Shown in pieces: positions 44,433-54,540 of a stretch of DNA of 64,000 bases. The stretch spans positions 1 through 64,000 of the forward strand of contig NZ_CP009621.1 in assembly GCF_000973725.1 (NCBI RefSeq), written 5' to 3'. The first letter of the stretch is position 1. Every line of letters begins with the position of its first letter. The stretch comes from Pontibacter korlensis (lineage in GTDB: Bacteria; Bacteroidota; Bacteroidia; Cytophagales; Hymenobacteraceae). The notes beneath the pieces were generated by a model. That model saw nothing but the letters and a program-made list of their open reading frames with translations, searched no databases and had not been told where the DNA came from. Made by a program: the position numbers and the translations under genes.

Positions 44433-45416
44433 TTAGCAGTTGCGCATCTGCTCATCAACAAATGCTACAATCTCCTGCCACTGCTGCGGGTGAAACCAGG
44501 TATATTCCTCCGGGTTTTTGTTGAACCAGGTGAGCTGCCTCTTGGCATAGCGACGGCTGTTGCGCTTTAGAAGGCGCACAGCCTCCTGCCAGTCATACCT
44601 GCCCTCCAGGTAATCAAAGATTTCTTTGTAACCAACTGTCTGCAGGGCATTGTGCGCACGGTATGGGTACAGTTCTTTAGCCTCATCCAGCAAGCCTTGC
44701 TCCAGCATCAAATCCATACGTTGGTCTATGCGGCTGTAGAGTTCTGCTCTGTCACGGTTGAGCCCGATCTTAATGATGTGGAACGGTCGCTCCTGCTTTT
44801 CACTCCTTCTAAACGAAGAATAAGGCATACCGCTGCTCAGGCATACTTCTAAGGCACGTATCACCCGCTGTGGGTTGGCTTTATCTACCTGGGCAAAATA
44901 TAAGGAATCCAGCTCCTGGAGCTTATCCAGCAAGGGCTCAAGCCCCTCCTCTTCATACTGTCTTGTGAGCGCCTCCCGCAGCTGCAGATCAGCTTCAGGC
45001 ATCTCATCCATTCCCTCCAGCACCGCCCGCACATATAGCCCCGACCCTCCGGTCATGATCACTACATCATGCTCCAGAAATAACCGACCTAACAAAGTCA
45101 GCACATCCTGCTCAAAGGCACCTGCATTATACTCTTGCTGTATGCTATGGGAGTCGATAAAGTGGTGTGGCACCCCCTGCTGTTCGTCAGCAGTAGGCTT
45201 GGCTGTACCAATACGCATCTCTTTAAAAAACTGGCGCGAGTCGGCTGAAATAATTGCTGTGTTATAATGCTTTGCCAGCTGCACACACAGATCTGTTTTG
45301 CCCACTGCCGTTGGTCCCACAACCACTACCAGGTGTTTTTTCTTAAACATACTTCCCATAGGTCCCGTGTTACTTATATTGCCTTTGCCGCTTCTGTTTG
45401 CTGTTTTGTTTTTCAT
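44433..45416 (-). CDS. miaA: tRNA dimethylallyltransferase MiaA
   Basis: 327 residues, though the first ~22 (NKTANRSGKGNISNTG) are not typical; an internal Met at residue 20 or 23 (MFKKKHLVVVVGPTAVGKT) is a likelier start. The P-loop GPTAVGKT lies at 34-41, then SADSRQFFKEMRIGTAKP, GGSGLYVRAVLEG and the C-terminal QLTWFNKNPE. It adds an isopentenyl group to A37 of tRNAs reading UNN codons, using dimethylallyl diphosphate. Convergent with tamL. Confidence 0.94.
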   Translation of the reverse strand: MKNKTANRSGKGNISNTGPMGSMFKKKHLVVVVGPTAVGKTDLCVQLAKHYNTAIISADSRQFFKEMRIGTAKPTADEQQGVPHHFIDSHSIQQEYNAGAFEQDVLTLLGRLFLEHDVVIMTGGSGLYVRAVLEGMDEMPEADLQLREALTRQYEEEGLEPLLDKLQELDSLYFAQVDKANPQRVIRALEVCLSSGMPYSSFRRSEKQERPFHIIKIGLNRDRAELYSRIDQRMDLMLEQGLLDEAKELYPYRAHNALQTVGYKEIFDYLEGRYDWQEAVRLLKRNSRRYAKRQLTWFNKNPEEYTWFHPQQWQEIVAFVDEQMRNC

Positions 45417-45659
45417 CTGTCATTACAGCTGCAGAATGCACAAACCCATGTTCAAGTTTGTTATAGGCAAAATTGCAAGAGGCCCTGGGGCGTAAGATAA
45501 GCACACAAATACCGTTAAACCGGCACCCTTTGCTTACCTTAGCCGACCATAGCCTGCTAAGCATTTTTTTGCTAAATTATCGCTTTATTTATAAAATAAG
45601 CATAGGCTATTGCTTCTGCCTCGTTGCAACTTGCCTGCTTTTATACTTTAGATACCTAT

Positions 45660-48600
45660 ATGCCTTATTCCGTTAACCGGCAACCTGACGATAACCTAGT
45701 ACAATCGGCCTCTGCCCTGTTGCAGGTATTGGTGCAGTTAGCAAAGCCATCGCATGGCGTTGTTGTGGCCCTGCCTACTGGTTTGGTACTTGCTGCTAAT
45801 GCTCAGACCAGTAACTACACACCTTCCAGCTCCGATTTTAATGCCTCACGCAACCTGCGTAGCTTATTAGGTATTTCACATGAGCGCTTTACCGAAATGA
45901 TGGAGGAGCTGCGGCATGAGCGCAAGCTAACAGGCTTTGTGGAGGATAACAATGAGGCCACCTGCAGCTCCTATACTTACAGCTGCCGCATGGTGCACTT
46001 CCAGGGAGACACATTTGTGTGTATGGAGCTGGCTAATGTTGGGCAGGCCACTGCGCTGTTACCTTACGACGGTGACAGCTACCACGATGTGTTTGAGGAT
46101 AACTCTGAGCCGATGTTCCTCCTGGACTGCGATGGTAACTTTATAGACATCAACCGTGCAGCACTTGACCTGGTAAAGCAAAGCAAGGACCTGCTCACAG
46201 GCAAATCTATCTTCCGTGCCTTTAAGCTGAACCTGTTTGAGCGGGTGGCCCTAAAGCGGCAATTACAGCAGGCGTTTCAGGATGGACGCCAGAAGTTTGA
46301 GTGGTGGCTGCATGAAGATGAGCATAACTTACTTCCTGTTGAAATCACACTACAAAAGGGGAGATTCAAGACAGAGGATATTCTGTATGGCTCTGTTAAG
46401 AACCTGAACGAGCTGATTGAAACAGAACAGGAAGTACGGTTCCGAAATCACCAGCTCGAGTTCGTCAACCAGCTTATCACCAACCTTACCTCTTCTGATA
46501 GCCAACACGAAGTATTGCATAACACGCTGGATGAGCTGTTGGCTAAGAGCGACGTGAATGGCGGTTGCGTCTACACGTTTAATCCTTTCGATAACAAGGC
46601 CAAACTTTCCTACTCAGCCGGTGAGGTAGGCGAGCCTGTTCTGCCTGATGAGCTAGAGCTGGATGAAGAACAGCTTGAGCAACTAAAAACAGCAAACAAG
46701 CGAAGAGCTGTGGTGGTGTTGCAGGATCAGCTGCAAAGGACGCTGCATCGCTCGCTCACTATCGTGCCAATTACCACCAGTAACAAAGTACTGGCCCTAA
46801 TACTTATCTGGCCCAATAGCGAGCCACGCATGACACAGTCGTTCGTTTCGCTACTGGACTTTATTGGTACTGCCATTGGCAACTATATAGATCGCCACAG
46901 GCTGCAGCAGCAGTTAATTCAGAACGAAGACAAGTATAAACTGCTGTTCGAGTCTTCTTATGATGCTATCCTTCTTTTTAAAGACGGAGTAGTGGTAGAC
47001 TGCAACGACAAGGCCATTGAGTTTTTCCGTTGCACCCGCGAGGACCTGATCGGCAAATCGCCCAGGCATTACTCCCCTGAATTTCAGCCAGACGGTGAAA
47101 GTTCCGTACAGAAAACAGAACGCATCATGCGCCAGGTGCTGGAGACAGGGCGTACTGTAACTTTTGAGTGGAAGAACCTGCGCAAAGATGGCACCCCGTT
47201 CGATTCTGAGATAACCGTTAACCGACTCATACTTGACGGAGAGGCTTATATACAGGCCTTCAAGCGTGATGTTACCCAGCGAAAAACCGCTCAGCTCACA
47301 AAGCGGCGCGAAGAGGTGTTGCGTGAGTCGATGAACCAGTTCCGTAGCTTCCTGGACAAAGTAAACCTGGTGTACTACAGCCTTGATACAGACGGTAATA
47401 TAGCCTTTGCCAATGATTACTTTTTGAAGTATGTGGAGTACACGGCCGAGGAGCTGATTGGCAAGAACTTTTACGAGACGCTGGTACCAAAGCCGGAGCG
47501 CGCCCAGCGCCTGCAGGAATTCAAGAAGTCCCTGGAGACGAAGCAACTCAGTTCTTACTATGAGCGCGATGTCATTACCAAGTCCGGTCAGCTGAAGACT
47601 ATCCGCTGGAACTGCATGTTCGAGTACAACACTGAGGGGCAGTTAACCGGTGTCACCAGCGTTGGCAAGGACATGACCGACAAGCGTGTTGCCATGGAGG
47701 CGCTGAAGGACAACAAGATACGCCTGCAGGACCTTTTTGATAATGCGCACGACCTTATCCAGAATATATCGGTAGACAACAAGTTTATCTTTGTTAATAA
47801 AGCCTGGAAAGATCGACTTGGTTACACTGATCACGATATTGAGTCACTGACACTCAACGATATTGTGCACCCTTACTACAAGGCAAAGCTGATTTACCAG
47901 TTGCGCAACCTGTACAAGGGCGAGAATGTGAACAAGATCGAAACGGTGTTCCTGACAAAAGCAGGCAAGCCGGTGCACCTGATCGGAAGTATAACCTGCA
48001 GCTGGCAGGATGATCGTCCGGTAGCTACACGCGCTATCCTGCACGATATCACTGACCGTATCAAGGCAGAGCGCTTACAGAAAGTATATTATAGTATCGC
48101 CAACCTGGCCATCAGCAGCAAGGACCTAAACTCCCTGTACTCGGCCATACACCGGGAACTGAGCAAGATCATCGAGACACGCAATATCTATATTGCCCTC
48201 TGCGACAACGATCATAAGTTCCTGAACTTTGTATACCTGGTAGATCAGTTTGTAGATAAGTCTTCCAAAGCGCAGATAAAGCGCCCGTTCTCTGTCGGGC
48301 TGTCGGAATATATCATCGAGACCGGCAAGCCACTGTACATGCAGAAGCAGGAGCTTCTGGAGCTGGCGAGCCGCGAGAAATTCAGCATCTTTGGAGCGGT
48401 ACCAGAGGTGATACTTTGCTCTCCGCTGGCTATTGGCGAGCGTATCATCGGTGTCATCACCCTGCAGGATTACCAGAACCCTGAAGCCTATGTCAGCACC
48501 GATATAGAGATTCTGCACTTTATCTCTAACCAGGTGGCACTTGCCATTGAGCGTAAGCGCAACGAGGAGCAGATAAATACGCAGAATGCAAGGCTTAACG

Positions 48601-50882
48601 CTATCTTTGAGTCTGGTTCGCACCACATGTGGTCGCTAAACCGAGATTATGAGCTCACTTCGTTTAACCGCAATTTTGCACAGGCATTCGAGGAACGCAA
48701 TGGCCAGGCACTGGAGCCATACACTCACCTCAACGATGGGTCTATGGTACATGAGAACAGCTATGCTTTCTGGGAAGATAAGTATAAGCAGGCTTTTGCC
48801 GGTCAGCCACAGCACTTCGAGATTGAGTTAAACGACTCGCAGACCTGGCGCGAAGTATACCTTAACCCAATTTACCTGGAGGATGGTACTTTTGAAGAGG
48901 TGTCTGGCATCGCGCTCGATATCACAGATAAAAAGAAATCGCAGTTGGCGCTGGCAGAGAACGAAGAGAAGTTCCGCAGCATCTTTGAGTCTTTCCAGGA
49001 CGTGTACTACCGGGTTAACATGGAAGGCATTGTCACTATCATCAGCCCTTCCATCAAGCAGCTGCTTGGCTATGAGGAACACGAGGTACTGGGAGGCCCC
49101 GCCGGAATATTCTATACAGATCCGGAAAGCCAGAGAGAAATACGCCAACTGGTAGTGGAAGAGCAAAGTGTGCGGGATATCGAGGTGGAGATGGTCTGCA
49201 AAGATGGCACGCGTAAAACAGTTGTACTCGATGCCAGGCTTGTATACAATGAGCAAGGCCAGGCTGTAGCGATAGAAGGTGTGGGCCGCGATGTATCAGA
49301 ACTCAAGCGTACCCAGATTGCCCTATTGCGAGCCAAGGAAGAGGCTGAAAACCTGCTGAAGGTAAAAACACAGTTCCTGGCTAACATGAGCCACGAGTTG
49401 CGTACTCCCATGAACGGCATCATAGGTATGATTGACCTGATGAGCCAGATCAATACCGATCCGGAGCAGAGCGAGTATATTGACACACTCCGCAAATCGT
49501 CTGATGCCTTGCTGGCCATCCTGAATGACATCTTGGATTTGAGCAAGATTCAGGCTGGCAAGCTGGTGATTCATGAGAGCGGAGTGGACCTGCACGAAAC
49601 GCTGGATAAGATTCACTCGCTGTTTGCAAACCGGGCACAGCAAAAAGACCTCAGGTTTACCTATACTATTCAGCCAAATGTGCCGCGCCACATAGTTACC
49701 GATGAGACAAGGCTACTGCAGGTACTGTCTAACCTTACATCCAACGCCATCAAGTTTACCAATGCCGGCGATGTTAGTATCAATGTTAGTGCAGAGCAGC
49801 TCGATAAGCAGCATTATAAACTGCATGTGCGGGTAAAGGACTCGGGTATAGGTATCTCGCCAGAAGACCAGCAATTGCTGTTTACAGACTTTACGCAGTT
49901 GGATAACTCCTCTACCAAAACCTTTGGTGGAACAGGCCTGGGCCTAGCTATTTCAAAGCAGCTAACCCAGCTGTTGGGTGGCGATATCGGGGTTGACTCA
50001 GCTATAGGAGATGGCAGCGTGTTCTGGTTCAACATTACAGTACGTGTTGCCAGCACCGCAGAAGTAGAGGAGCAACAGCTTCGCCAGCAGCAACAGCACC
50101 AGGAGGTAGAGACGCTCAAGTATACGCCCTACGTTCTGCTTGTAGACGACAACCAGATCAACCAGAAGGTTGCCCAGAAACAGCTGGAGCGTCTGGGTTG
50201 TATCACCGACATTGCATCCAATGGCTTTGAGGCTATAGAGTTTGCTACCAGCAACAAGTACGATATCATCTTTATGGATATCCAGATGCCGGAAATGGAT
50301 GGTGTTACAGCAACCGGCCATATAAAAGAAAAACTTGGTGCAGACTGCCCACCGGTTATTGCCATGACGGCTTATTCTATGAAAGAAGATGCCGCCAGGT
50401 TTATGAGCCAGGGCATGGACGATTATGTTTCCAAGCCGGTAAAGAGTACCGACCTGCACGCTGTCATCAGCAAGTGGGAAAGTAACAGTTGGACAGCAAC
50501 TGAAGTACCCGAGGATGCCACTTCTGATGCAAGCGATGATACTCCTATTATTGATATCGAGGTAGTCGAGCAGCTAAAGCAGATAGGCGGAGAGGATTTT
50601 ACCAAGCAATTATATACCGAGTTTGAGGAAGAAGCCGCTGGATTGATCGAAGAGGCCAAAAAAGAACTGGATGTACAACATTACAAAGGTATTTTAAGTA
50701 CATTGCATCAACTTAAAGGTACGGGTTTCACGCTAGGCATTAATCCCCTTGCAGAACTGGCCAAACAGTTAGAGCACGATATTAAACACGACAATCTGGA
50801 GCATGTTAGCCAAAACTTCTCCAAATTGCAGACGCAGTACGACAACTATAAAAAAACTTACAAGGACATTATATTCAGTTAG
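45660..50882 (+). CDS. Soluble hybrid sensor histidine kinase (multi-PAS/GAF, HisKA, HATPase, REC, HPt)
   Basis: 1740 residues from ATG 45660 (the open frame begins at TTG 45624). No membrane segment is seen. Order: N-terminal PAS-like region, PAS (about 140-250), GAF (about 270-410), three PAS domains (about 420-800), GAF (about 815-975), two PAS domains (about 985-1220), HisKA with SHELRTPMNG (His1245), HATPase (N box around 1359, GTGLGLAISKQL), receiver domain with IIFMDIQMPEMDG (Asp1540) and HPt with HQLKGTG (His1683). All phosphorelay residues are present. It should sense cytosolic signals. A single-domain response regulator follows 3 bp after its stop. Confidence 0.93.
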   Translation: MPYSVNRQPDDNLVQSASALLQVLVQLAKPSHGVVVALPTGLVLAANAQTSNYTPSSSDFNASRNLRSLLGISHERFTEMMEELRHERKLTGFVEDNNEATCSSYTYSCRMVHFQGDTFVCMELANVGQATALLPYDGDSYHDVFEDNSEPMFLLDCDGNFIDINRAALDLVKQSKDLLTGKSIFRAFKLNLFERVALKRQLQQAFQDGRQKFEWWLHEDEHNLLPVEITLQKGRFKTEDILYGSVKNLNELIETEQEVRFRNHQLEFVNQLITNLTSSDSQHEVLHNTLDELLAKSDVNGGCVYTFNPFDNKAKLSYSAGEVGEPVLPDELELDEEQLEQLKTANKRRAVVVLQDQLQRTLHRSLTIVPITTSNKVLALILIWPNSEPRMTQSFVSLLDFIGTAIGNYIDRHRLQQQLIQNEDKYKLLFESSYDAILLFKDGVVVDCNDKAIEFFRCTREDLIGKSPRHYSPEFQPDGESSVQKTERIMRQVLETGRTVTFEWKNLRKDGTPFDSEITVNRLILDGEAYIQAFKRDVTQRKTAQLTKRREEVLRESMNQFRSFLDKVNLVYYSLDTDGNIAFANDYFLKYVEYTAEELIGKNFYETLVPKPERAQRLQEFKKSLETKQLSSYYERDVITKSGQLKTIRWNCMFEYNTEGQLTGVTSVGKDMTDKRVAMEALKDNKIRLQDLFDNAHDLIQNISVDNKFIFVNKAWKDRLGYTDHDIESLTLNDIVHPYYKAKLIYQLRNLYKGENVNKIETVFLTKAGKPVHLIGSITCSWQDDRPVATRAILHDITDRIKAERLQKVYYSIANLAISSKDLNSLYSAIHRELSKIIETRNIYIALCDNDHKFLNFVYLVDQFVDKSSKAQIKRPFSVGLSEYIIETGKPLYMQKQELLELASREKFSIFGAVPEVILCSPLAIGERIIGVITLQDYQNPEAYVSTDIEILHFISNQVALAIERKRNEEQINTQNARLNAIFESGSHHMWSLNRDYELTSFNRNFAQAFEERNGQALEPYTHLNDGSMVHENSYAFWEDKYKQAFAGQPQHFEIELNDSQTWREVYLNPIYLEDGTFEEVSGIALDITDKKKSQLALAENEEKFRSIFESFQDVYYRVNMEGIVTIISPSIKQLLGYEEHEVLGGPAGIFYTDPESQREIRQLVVEEQSVRDIEVEMVCKDGTRKTVVLDARLVYNEQGQAVAIEGVGRDVSELKRTQIALLRAKEEAENLLKVKTQFLANMSHELRTPMNGIIGMIDLMSQINTDPEQSEYIDTLRKSSDALLAILNDILDLSKIQAGKLVIHESGVDLHETLDKIHSLFANRAQQKDLRFTYTIQPNVPRHIVTDETRLLQVLSNLTSNAIKFTNAGDVSINVSAEQLDKQHYKLHVRVKDSGIGISPEDQQLLFTDFTQLDNSSTKTFGGTGLGLAISKQLTQLLGGDIGVDSAIGDGSVFWFNITVRVASTAEVEEQQLRQQQQHQEVETLKYTPYVLLVDDNQINQKVAQKQLERLGCITDIASNGFEAIEFATSNKYDIIFMDIQMPEMDGVTATGHIKEKLGADCPPVIAMTAYSMKEDAARFMSQGMDDYVSKPVKSTDLHAVISKWESNSWTATEVPEDATSDASDDTPIIDIEVVEQLKQIGGEDFTKQLYTEFEEEAAGLIEEAKKELDVQHYKGILSTLHQLKGTGFTLGINPLAELAKQLEHDIKHDNLEHVSQNFSKLQTQYDNYKKTYKDIIFS

Positions 50883-50885
50883 AAA

Positions 50886-51266
50886 ATGGCAGAAAGCAAG
50901 ACTATTTTGATCGCTGAGGATAGCTCTGTGATCCTGAACCTAACGAAGAAGATCCTGGAACTGCAGAACTACAAGATCCTGACAGCCAAGAACGGCGGCG
51001 AGGTGATCAAGCAGGTAGAGGGTAACAAGATCGACGCTATCTTGATGGACCTGAACATCCCGGTGAAAAACGGTATGGACTGCACCAAAGAAATTCGCGC
51101 TAGCAAAGACCCTGAGATCGCTAACATCCCGATTATTGCTGTAACTGGCAACGCCAACAACTACAGCATGGAAGATTTCAAGGCTGTTGGCATTAACGAC
51201 TATCTGCCTAAGCCTCTGGATTTTGATATGTTGGTAGAAACAGTTAAGAAGTATACCGTAAAGTAA
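50886..51266 (+). CDS. Single-domain response regulator
   Basis: 126 residues, a CheY-like receiver domain only. The acidic pocket is AEDSS, the phosphorylation site is Asp55 in LMDLNIPVKNG, a Thr (VTGNAN) and a Lys (LPKPLDF) complete it. It has no output domain. It begins 3 bp after the hybrid kinase stop, so it is the likely partner receiving phosphate from the kinase HPt domain (inference from adjacency). Confidence 0.93.
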   Translation: MAESKTILIAEDSSVILNLTKKILELQNYKILTAKNGGEVIKQVEGNKIDAILMDLNIPVKNGMDCTKEIRASKDPEIANIPIIAVTGNANNYSMEDFKAVGINDYLPKPLDFDMLVETVKKYTVK

Positions 51267-51268
51267 AA

Positions 51269-51544
51269 ATGCAGCTTAAGTACACGCGGCCATTTTTAAA
51301 CAAGTTGGAGGATATTTTTGCAGAGTCGGATTTTGTGCTGCGCTATGAGAAAGGCAATTTTAAAGCCGGCTACTGTGTGCTAAAGGACATGAAGGTGGCT
51401 GTAGTAAACAAGTACTATAGTCTTGAAGGAAAGATTAACTGCCTTTACGATATTCTTCGCACCATTTCTGTAGATGAAAGCCGCCTGAGCGATAAAACCA
51501 GACAGCTTTATCTGGAAATTCGAAACGAAGAGAACGCCAATTGA
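51269..51544 (+). CDS. Small conserved hypothetical protein downstream of the response regulator
   Basis: 91 residues, soluble alpha/beta protein (LKYTRPFLNKLEDIFAESDFVLRYEKGNFKAGYCVL). I recognise the pattern as a short protein common in Bacteroidota beside MBL-fold genes, with no assigned function. It starts 2 bp after the regulator and its TGA overlaps the TTG start of the next gene by 4 bp, so all four genes from 45660 to 52302 look like one operon. Confidence 0.8.
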   Translation: MQLKYTRPFLNKLEDIFAESDFVLRYEKGNFKAGYCVLKDMKVAVVNKYYSLEGKINCLYDILRTISVDESRLSDKTRQLYLEIRNEENAN

Positions 51545-52302
51545 AGATAACATTACTAGGCACAGGCACCTCGCAAGGCGTACCAGTTATTGGGTGCACT
51601 TGCGAGGTTTGCCGTTCTGTAGACTATCGTGATCGGCGCCTGCGCGTGTCGGTGCACCTTCAGGTCGATGGCAAGAGTATCATCATCGACTCTGGCCCCG
51701 ACTTCCGGCAGCAGGTACTGCGTGAGCGAATCAAAACGCTCGACGCCCTGGTGTTTACGCACGAGCATAAAGATCACACCGCTGGCCTTGATGATATCCG
51801 CGCGTATAACTTCACCCAGCATAAAGACATGCCCCTGTACGGCGAAGAGCGTGTGCTGGAGCAGCTAAAGCGCGAGTTCTCCTACATCTTCTCCGACTAC
51901 AAGTACCCTGGTATTCCGCAAGTGAAGTTGCACCCTATTACAGATGAGCCTTTCAAGGTGGAGGGTGTGCCGTTTATTCCTATCCGGGTGATGCATTATA
52001 AGCTACCTGTACTAGGCTACCGCATCGGCGACTTTACCTACATCACAGACGCCAACTTTATTTCAGAACCAGAGAAAGAAAAAGTACGTGGCTCTAAGGT
52101 AATCGTCCTAGATGCCCTTCGCCACGAACCGCATATTTCTCACTTCTCGCTAAAAGAGGCTGTTGCCTTGTTAGAGGAGCTGCAGCCAGAGCAGGCATAC
52201 CTTACCCACATCAGCCACTTGATGGGGCTGCACCGCGAGGTAGAACTTCAACTGCCTGACTTCATCAGGCTCGGCTACGATGGCCTTCAGATAGAAGTAT
52301 AG
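51541..52302 (+). CDS. MBL-fold hydrolase, PhnP-like
   Basis: 253 residues. The N-terminus LLGTGTSQGVPVIGCTCEVCRS is the PhnP/YcbL-type opening with Cys ligands (Cys19, Cys21, Cys24). The MBL motif is THEHKDHTAGLDDIR (His74, His76, Asp78, His79), with VMHYKLPVLGYRI and HISHFSLKEA/LTHISHLMG later. PhnP is a cyclic phosphodiesterase; this relative is often listed only as MBL-fold hydrolase in Bacteroidota. The start is TTG 51541, overlapping the preceding TGA. There are no phn genes nearby. Confidence 0.85.
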   Translation: MKITLLGTGTSQGVPVIGCTCEVCRSVDYRDRRLRVSVHLQVDGKSIIIDSGPDFRQQVLRERIKTLDALVFTHEHKDHTAGLDDIRAYNFTQHKDMPLYGEERVLEQLKREFSYIFSDYKYPGIPQVKLHPITDEPFKVEGVPFIPIRVMHYKLPVLGYRIGDFTYITDANFISEPEKEKVRGSKVIVLDALRHEPHISHFSLKEAVALLEELQPEQAYLTHISHLMGLHREVELQLPDFIRLGYDGLQIEV

Positions 52303-52407
52303 CTTTTGAGATAAAAGGCTACCTAACAAAGGACATATGCTCTTTGTTGGTTCGCCATAGAACGTTTATCAAGTAGAGCATCCTTTGTATTTTTTTACTC
52401 CACAACC

Positions 52408-53976
52408 ATGCATCTCAACTTTTACTTTTTACGGCAACTCTCTCAAGCGCTACGCCCCAAACTGGTGGGAATGCAGGCTGTTACTGCTTTTAGCCAGAAC
52501 AAGGACGAGCTGGTACTTGGCTTTGCCCGTGAGGCAGAGCAACTATACATCAGGGCGCAGTTAAGCTCACAGTTTACTTCTCTATCCTTCCCTGCCGAGT
52601 TTAGGAGGGCGCGTGCCAACAGCGTAGAGCTGATGCAGGACATGCAGGGGCAAACTGTTGAAGATATGGTGCAGCATCAGAACGAACGCAGCTTTTACCT
52701 GAAGCTTTCAGGTGGTTACCTCCTGCTCTTCAAACTGTTCGGTAACCGCTCCAATATCATTTTGTATCAGGGCCAGGAGGCTGTAGAGCTATTCCAAAAT
52801 AAGTTTGGCGCCGATGCCGAGTTGAACCCACGGCAGATGGACCGCCCCTTGCAGCAGAACTATGCTGCTTTCGAGGCTGCACAAGGTAATCTGCGTAAGG
52901 TGTATCCTACATTCGGTGAGATTCCTGTTTTATACTTAGAGGAGCTTGGCTATAGCCAAGCTAGCCTAGAGCAGAAATGGGAGCTGGTACAAGATATGCT
53001 AGATGTGCTGGAGGCACCCAAGGCATACTACATCATCCGCCTGCAGGGTAGGTTACGGCTGTCGCTATTGCCTTTGGGCGAAGTGCTTTATACTTATGCT
53101 AGCCCCCTAGATGCAGCAGACCAGTATACCCGCCTATACTTATCTGAGACAGGTTTTGAGCGACAGTATGAACAGGCCAAACAACAGCTGGAGCGTAAGA
53201 GGCAGGTAACACAAACTGTTATGGAGCAGAGTGGGCAAAAGCTGCAGGAGCTTCGCCACGACCGTTCCTACTCCCAAACGGCAGATGTGATTATGGCCAA
53301 CCTCACCAATATTCCGCCCCGCGCAACAGAGGTTAAACTTTATGATTTCTATACCGACCAAACCCGCTCCTATAAGCTAAAGCAAAACGAAACGCCACAG
53401 AAGTTTGCTGAGCGGCTCTATCGTAAGGCTAAAAACCAGCATGTGGAGGTAAAGCAACTGGAGGAGAAGGTGGAGCGCAAGCTGGAGGAGCTTATCGTAC
53501 TGGAGGATGCGTTACAGGCACTGGCTGAGGCGGAGAATTATAAACAGTTAAAGGCTTTCCTGCGAGCGTACAATCATCTACTTGGCACCAAACAGCAAGA
53601 GCAGCAGCAGATTCCGTTCAGGGTGTTCGAGAGCGAAGGCTTTAAAATACTGGTGGGTAAAAGTGCGCAGAATAACGACCAACTTACGCAGCGCCATACT
53701 TACAAAGAAGACCTTTGGCTACACGCTAAAGATGTGTCCGGCTCTCACGTGATCATCAAACACCAGGCAGGTAAAACTATACCTAATACAGTTTTGGAGA
53801 AAGCAGCACAACTGGCTGCCTATTATAGCAAGCGTAAAACCGACTCACTGTGCCCTGTTATTTACACCCCTAAAAAGTGGGTGCGTAAACCCAAAGGCTC
53901 TCCTCCTGGCTCTGTGGTGGTTGAACGTGAGAAGGTGTTGCTGGTAAAGCCGGAGAATCCTTTTGCTAAAGTATAG
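52408..53976 (+). CDS. NFACT-family protein (RqcH-like)
   Basis: 522 residues. An NFACT-N part (about 1-180) leads to a helical coiled-coil middle (about 240-400, rich in Gln/Glu/Arg) and an NFACT-R domain (DUF814) with KILVGKSAQNNDQLT, DLWLHAKDVSGSHVIIK and VIYTPKKWVRKPKGSPPG. RqcH adds C-terminal Ala tails to nascent chains on obstructed 50S subunits in ribosome-associated quality control. Whether this member, shorter than typical Firmicute RqcH, keeps that activity is not decided by sequence. Confidence 0.88.
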   Translation: MHLNFYFLRQLSQALRPKLVGMQAVTAFSQNKDELVLGFAREAEQLYIRAQLSSQFTSLSFPAEFRRARANSVELMQDMQGQTVEDMVQHQNERSFYLKLSGGYLLLFKLFGNRSNIILYQGQEAVELFQNKFGADAELNPRQMDRPLQQNYAAFEAAQGNLRKVYPTFGEIPVLYLEELGYSQASLEQKWELVQDMLDVLEAPKAYYIIRLQGRLRLSLLPLGEVLYTYASPLDAADQYTRLYLSETGFERQYEQAKQQLERKRQVTQTVMEQSGQKLQELRHDRSYSQTADVIMANLTNIPPRATEVKLYDFYTDQTRSYKLKQNETPQKFAERLYRKAKNQHVEVKQLEEKVERKLEELIVLEDALQALAEAENYKQLKAFLRAYNHLLGTKQQEQQQIPFRVFESEGFKILVGKSAQNNDQLTQRHTYKEDLWLHAKDVSGSHVIIKHQAGKTIPNTVLEKAAQLAAYYSKRKTDSLCPVIYTPKKWVRKPKGSPPGSVVVEREKVLLVKPENPFAKV

Positions 53977-54540
53977 GTTTTTTAGATTTGTTGTTTTTAG
54001 GACAAGCTTCCCCAGACTTGTATTCTACCTAACAATACCGCGTTTGTAACTCGATTGGCTCAGAGATTGCTGTTTCGGACATGCATGTCTAGAACCTCTC
54101 TGCTGCGGGTCTCCAGATCCGTAAAAGCTTTACTTTATACTTAGGCTATACTTTCACCACCGCAGCTTTTCACAACCTGGGCCAAGCTATTCTTACTAGC
54201 GTCTGTTCATCCACGGCTTCACAACTTGCCCGTTCCACCTCTTGCTTTAGTGCGCTCAAGCCCGCCAGGGCTCGTCCTTGGGTTAGGTTCGATAGCCCAT
54301 GCTAACTCCCCCTTTGAAGGCGGGGGTGTTTATCGATCCTGAAAATTCACCTCCTCGGAGCAGTTAGGGGTGGGTTCTTCTGAACAGCTAAAAATACAGC
54401 GCTTCTACTTTAGAAGTGGCACTACAGTACCTCTCCCCTTAAACAGGCGATAACGGAAGCTTCATACTTCAAGCACTGTTATGAGGCAAGTGGTAATTAG
54501 ATCCGGCACTATTCAGTACCGGACTAAATGCACACAGTAC
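53977..54540. other. 564-bp intergenic region with degenerate repeats
   Basis: No ORF longer than a few dozen codons is present. It holds a perfect 12-bp palindrome GACATGCATGTC (54078-54089), two TATACTT words (54136 and 54147), and two facing GC-rich units at about 54301-54331 (ACTCCCCCTTTGAAGGCGGG) and 54342-54380 (CACCTCCTCGGAGCAGTTAG). The latter look like the degenerate, C-rich intergenic repeats seen in many Bacteroidota genomes. It may be decayed sequence between two convergent genes. Confidence 0.45.
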
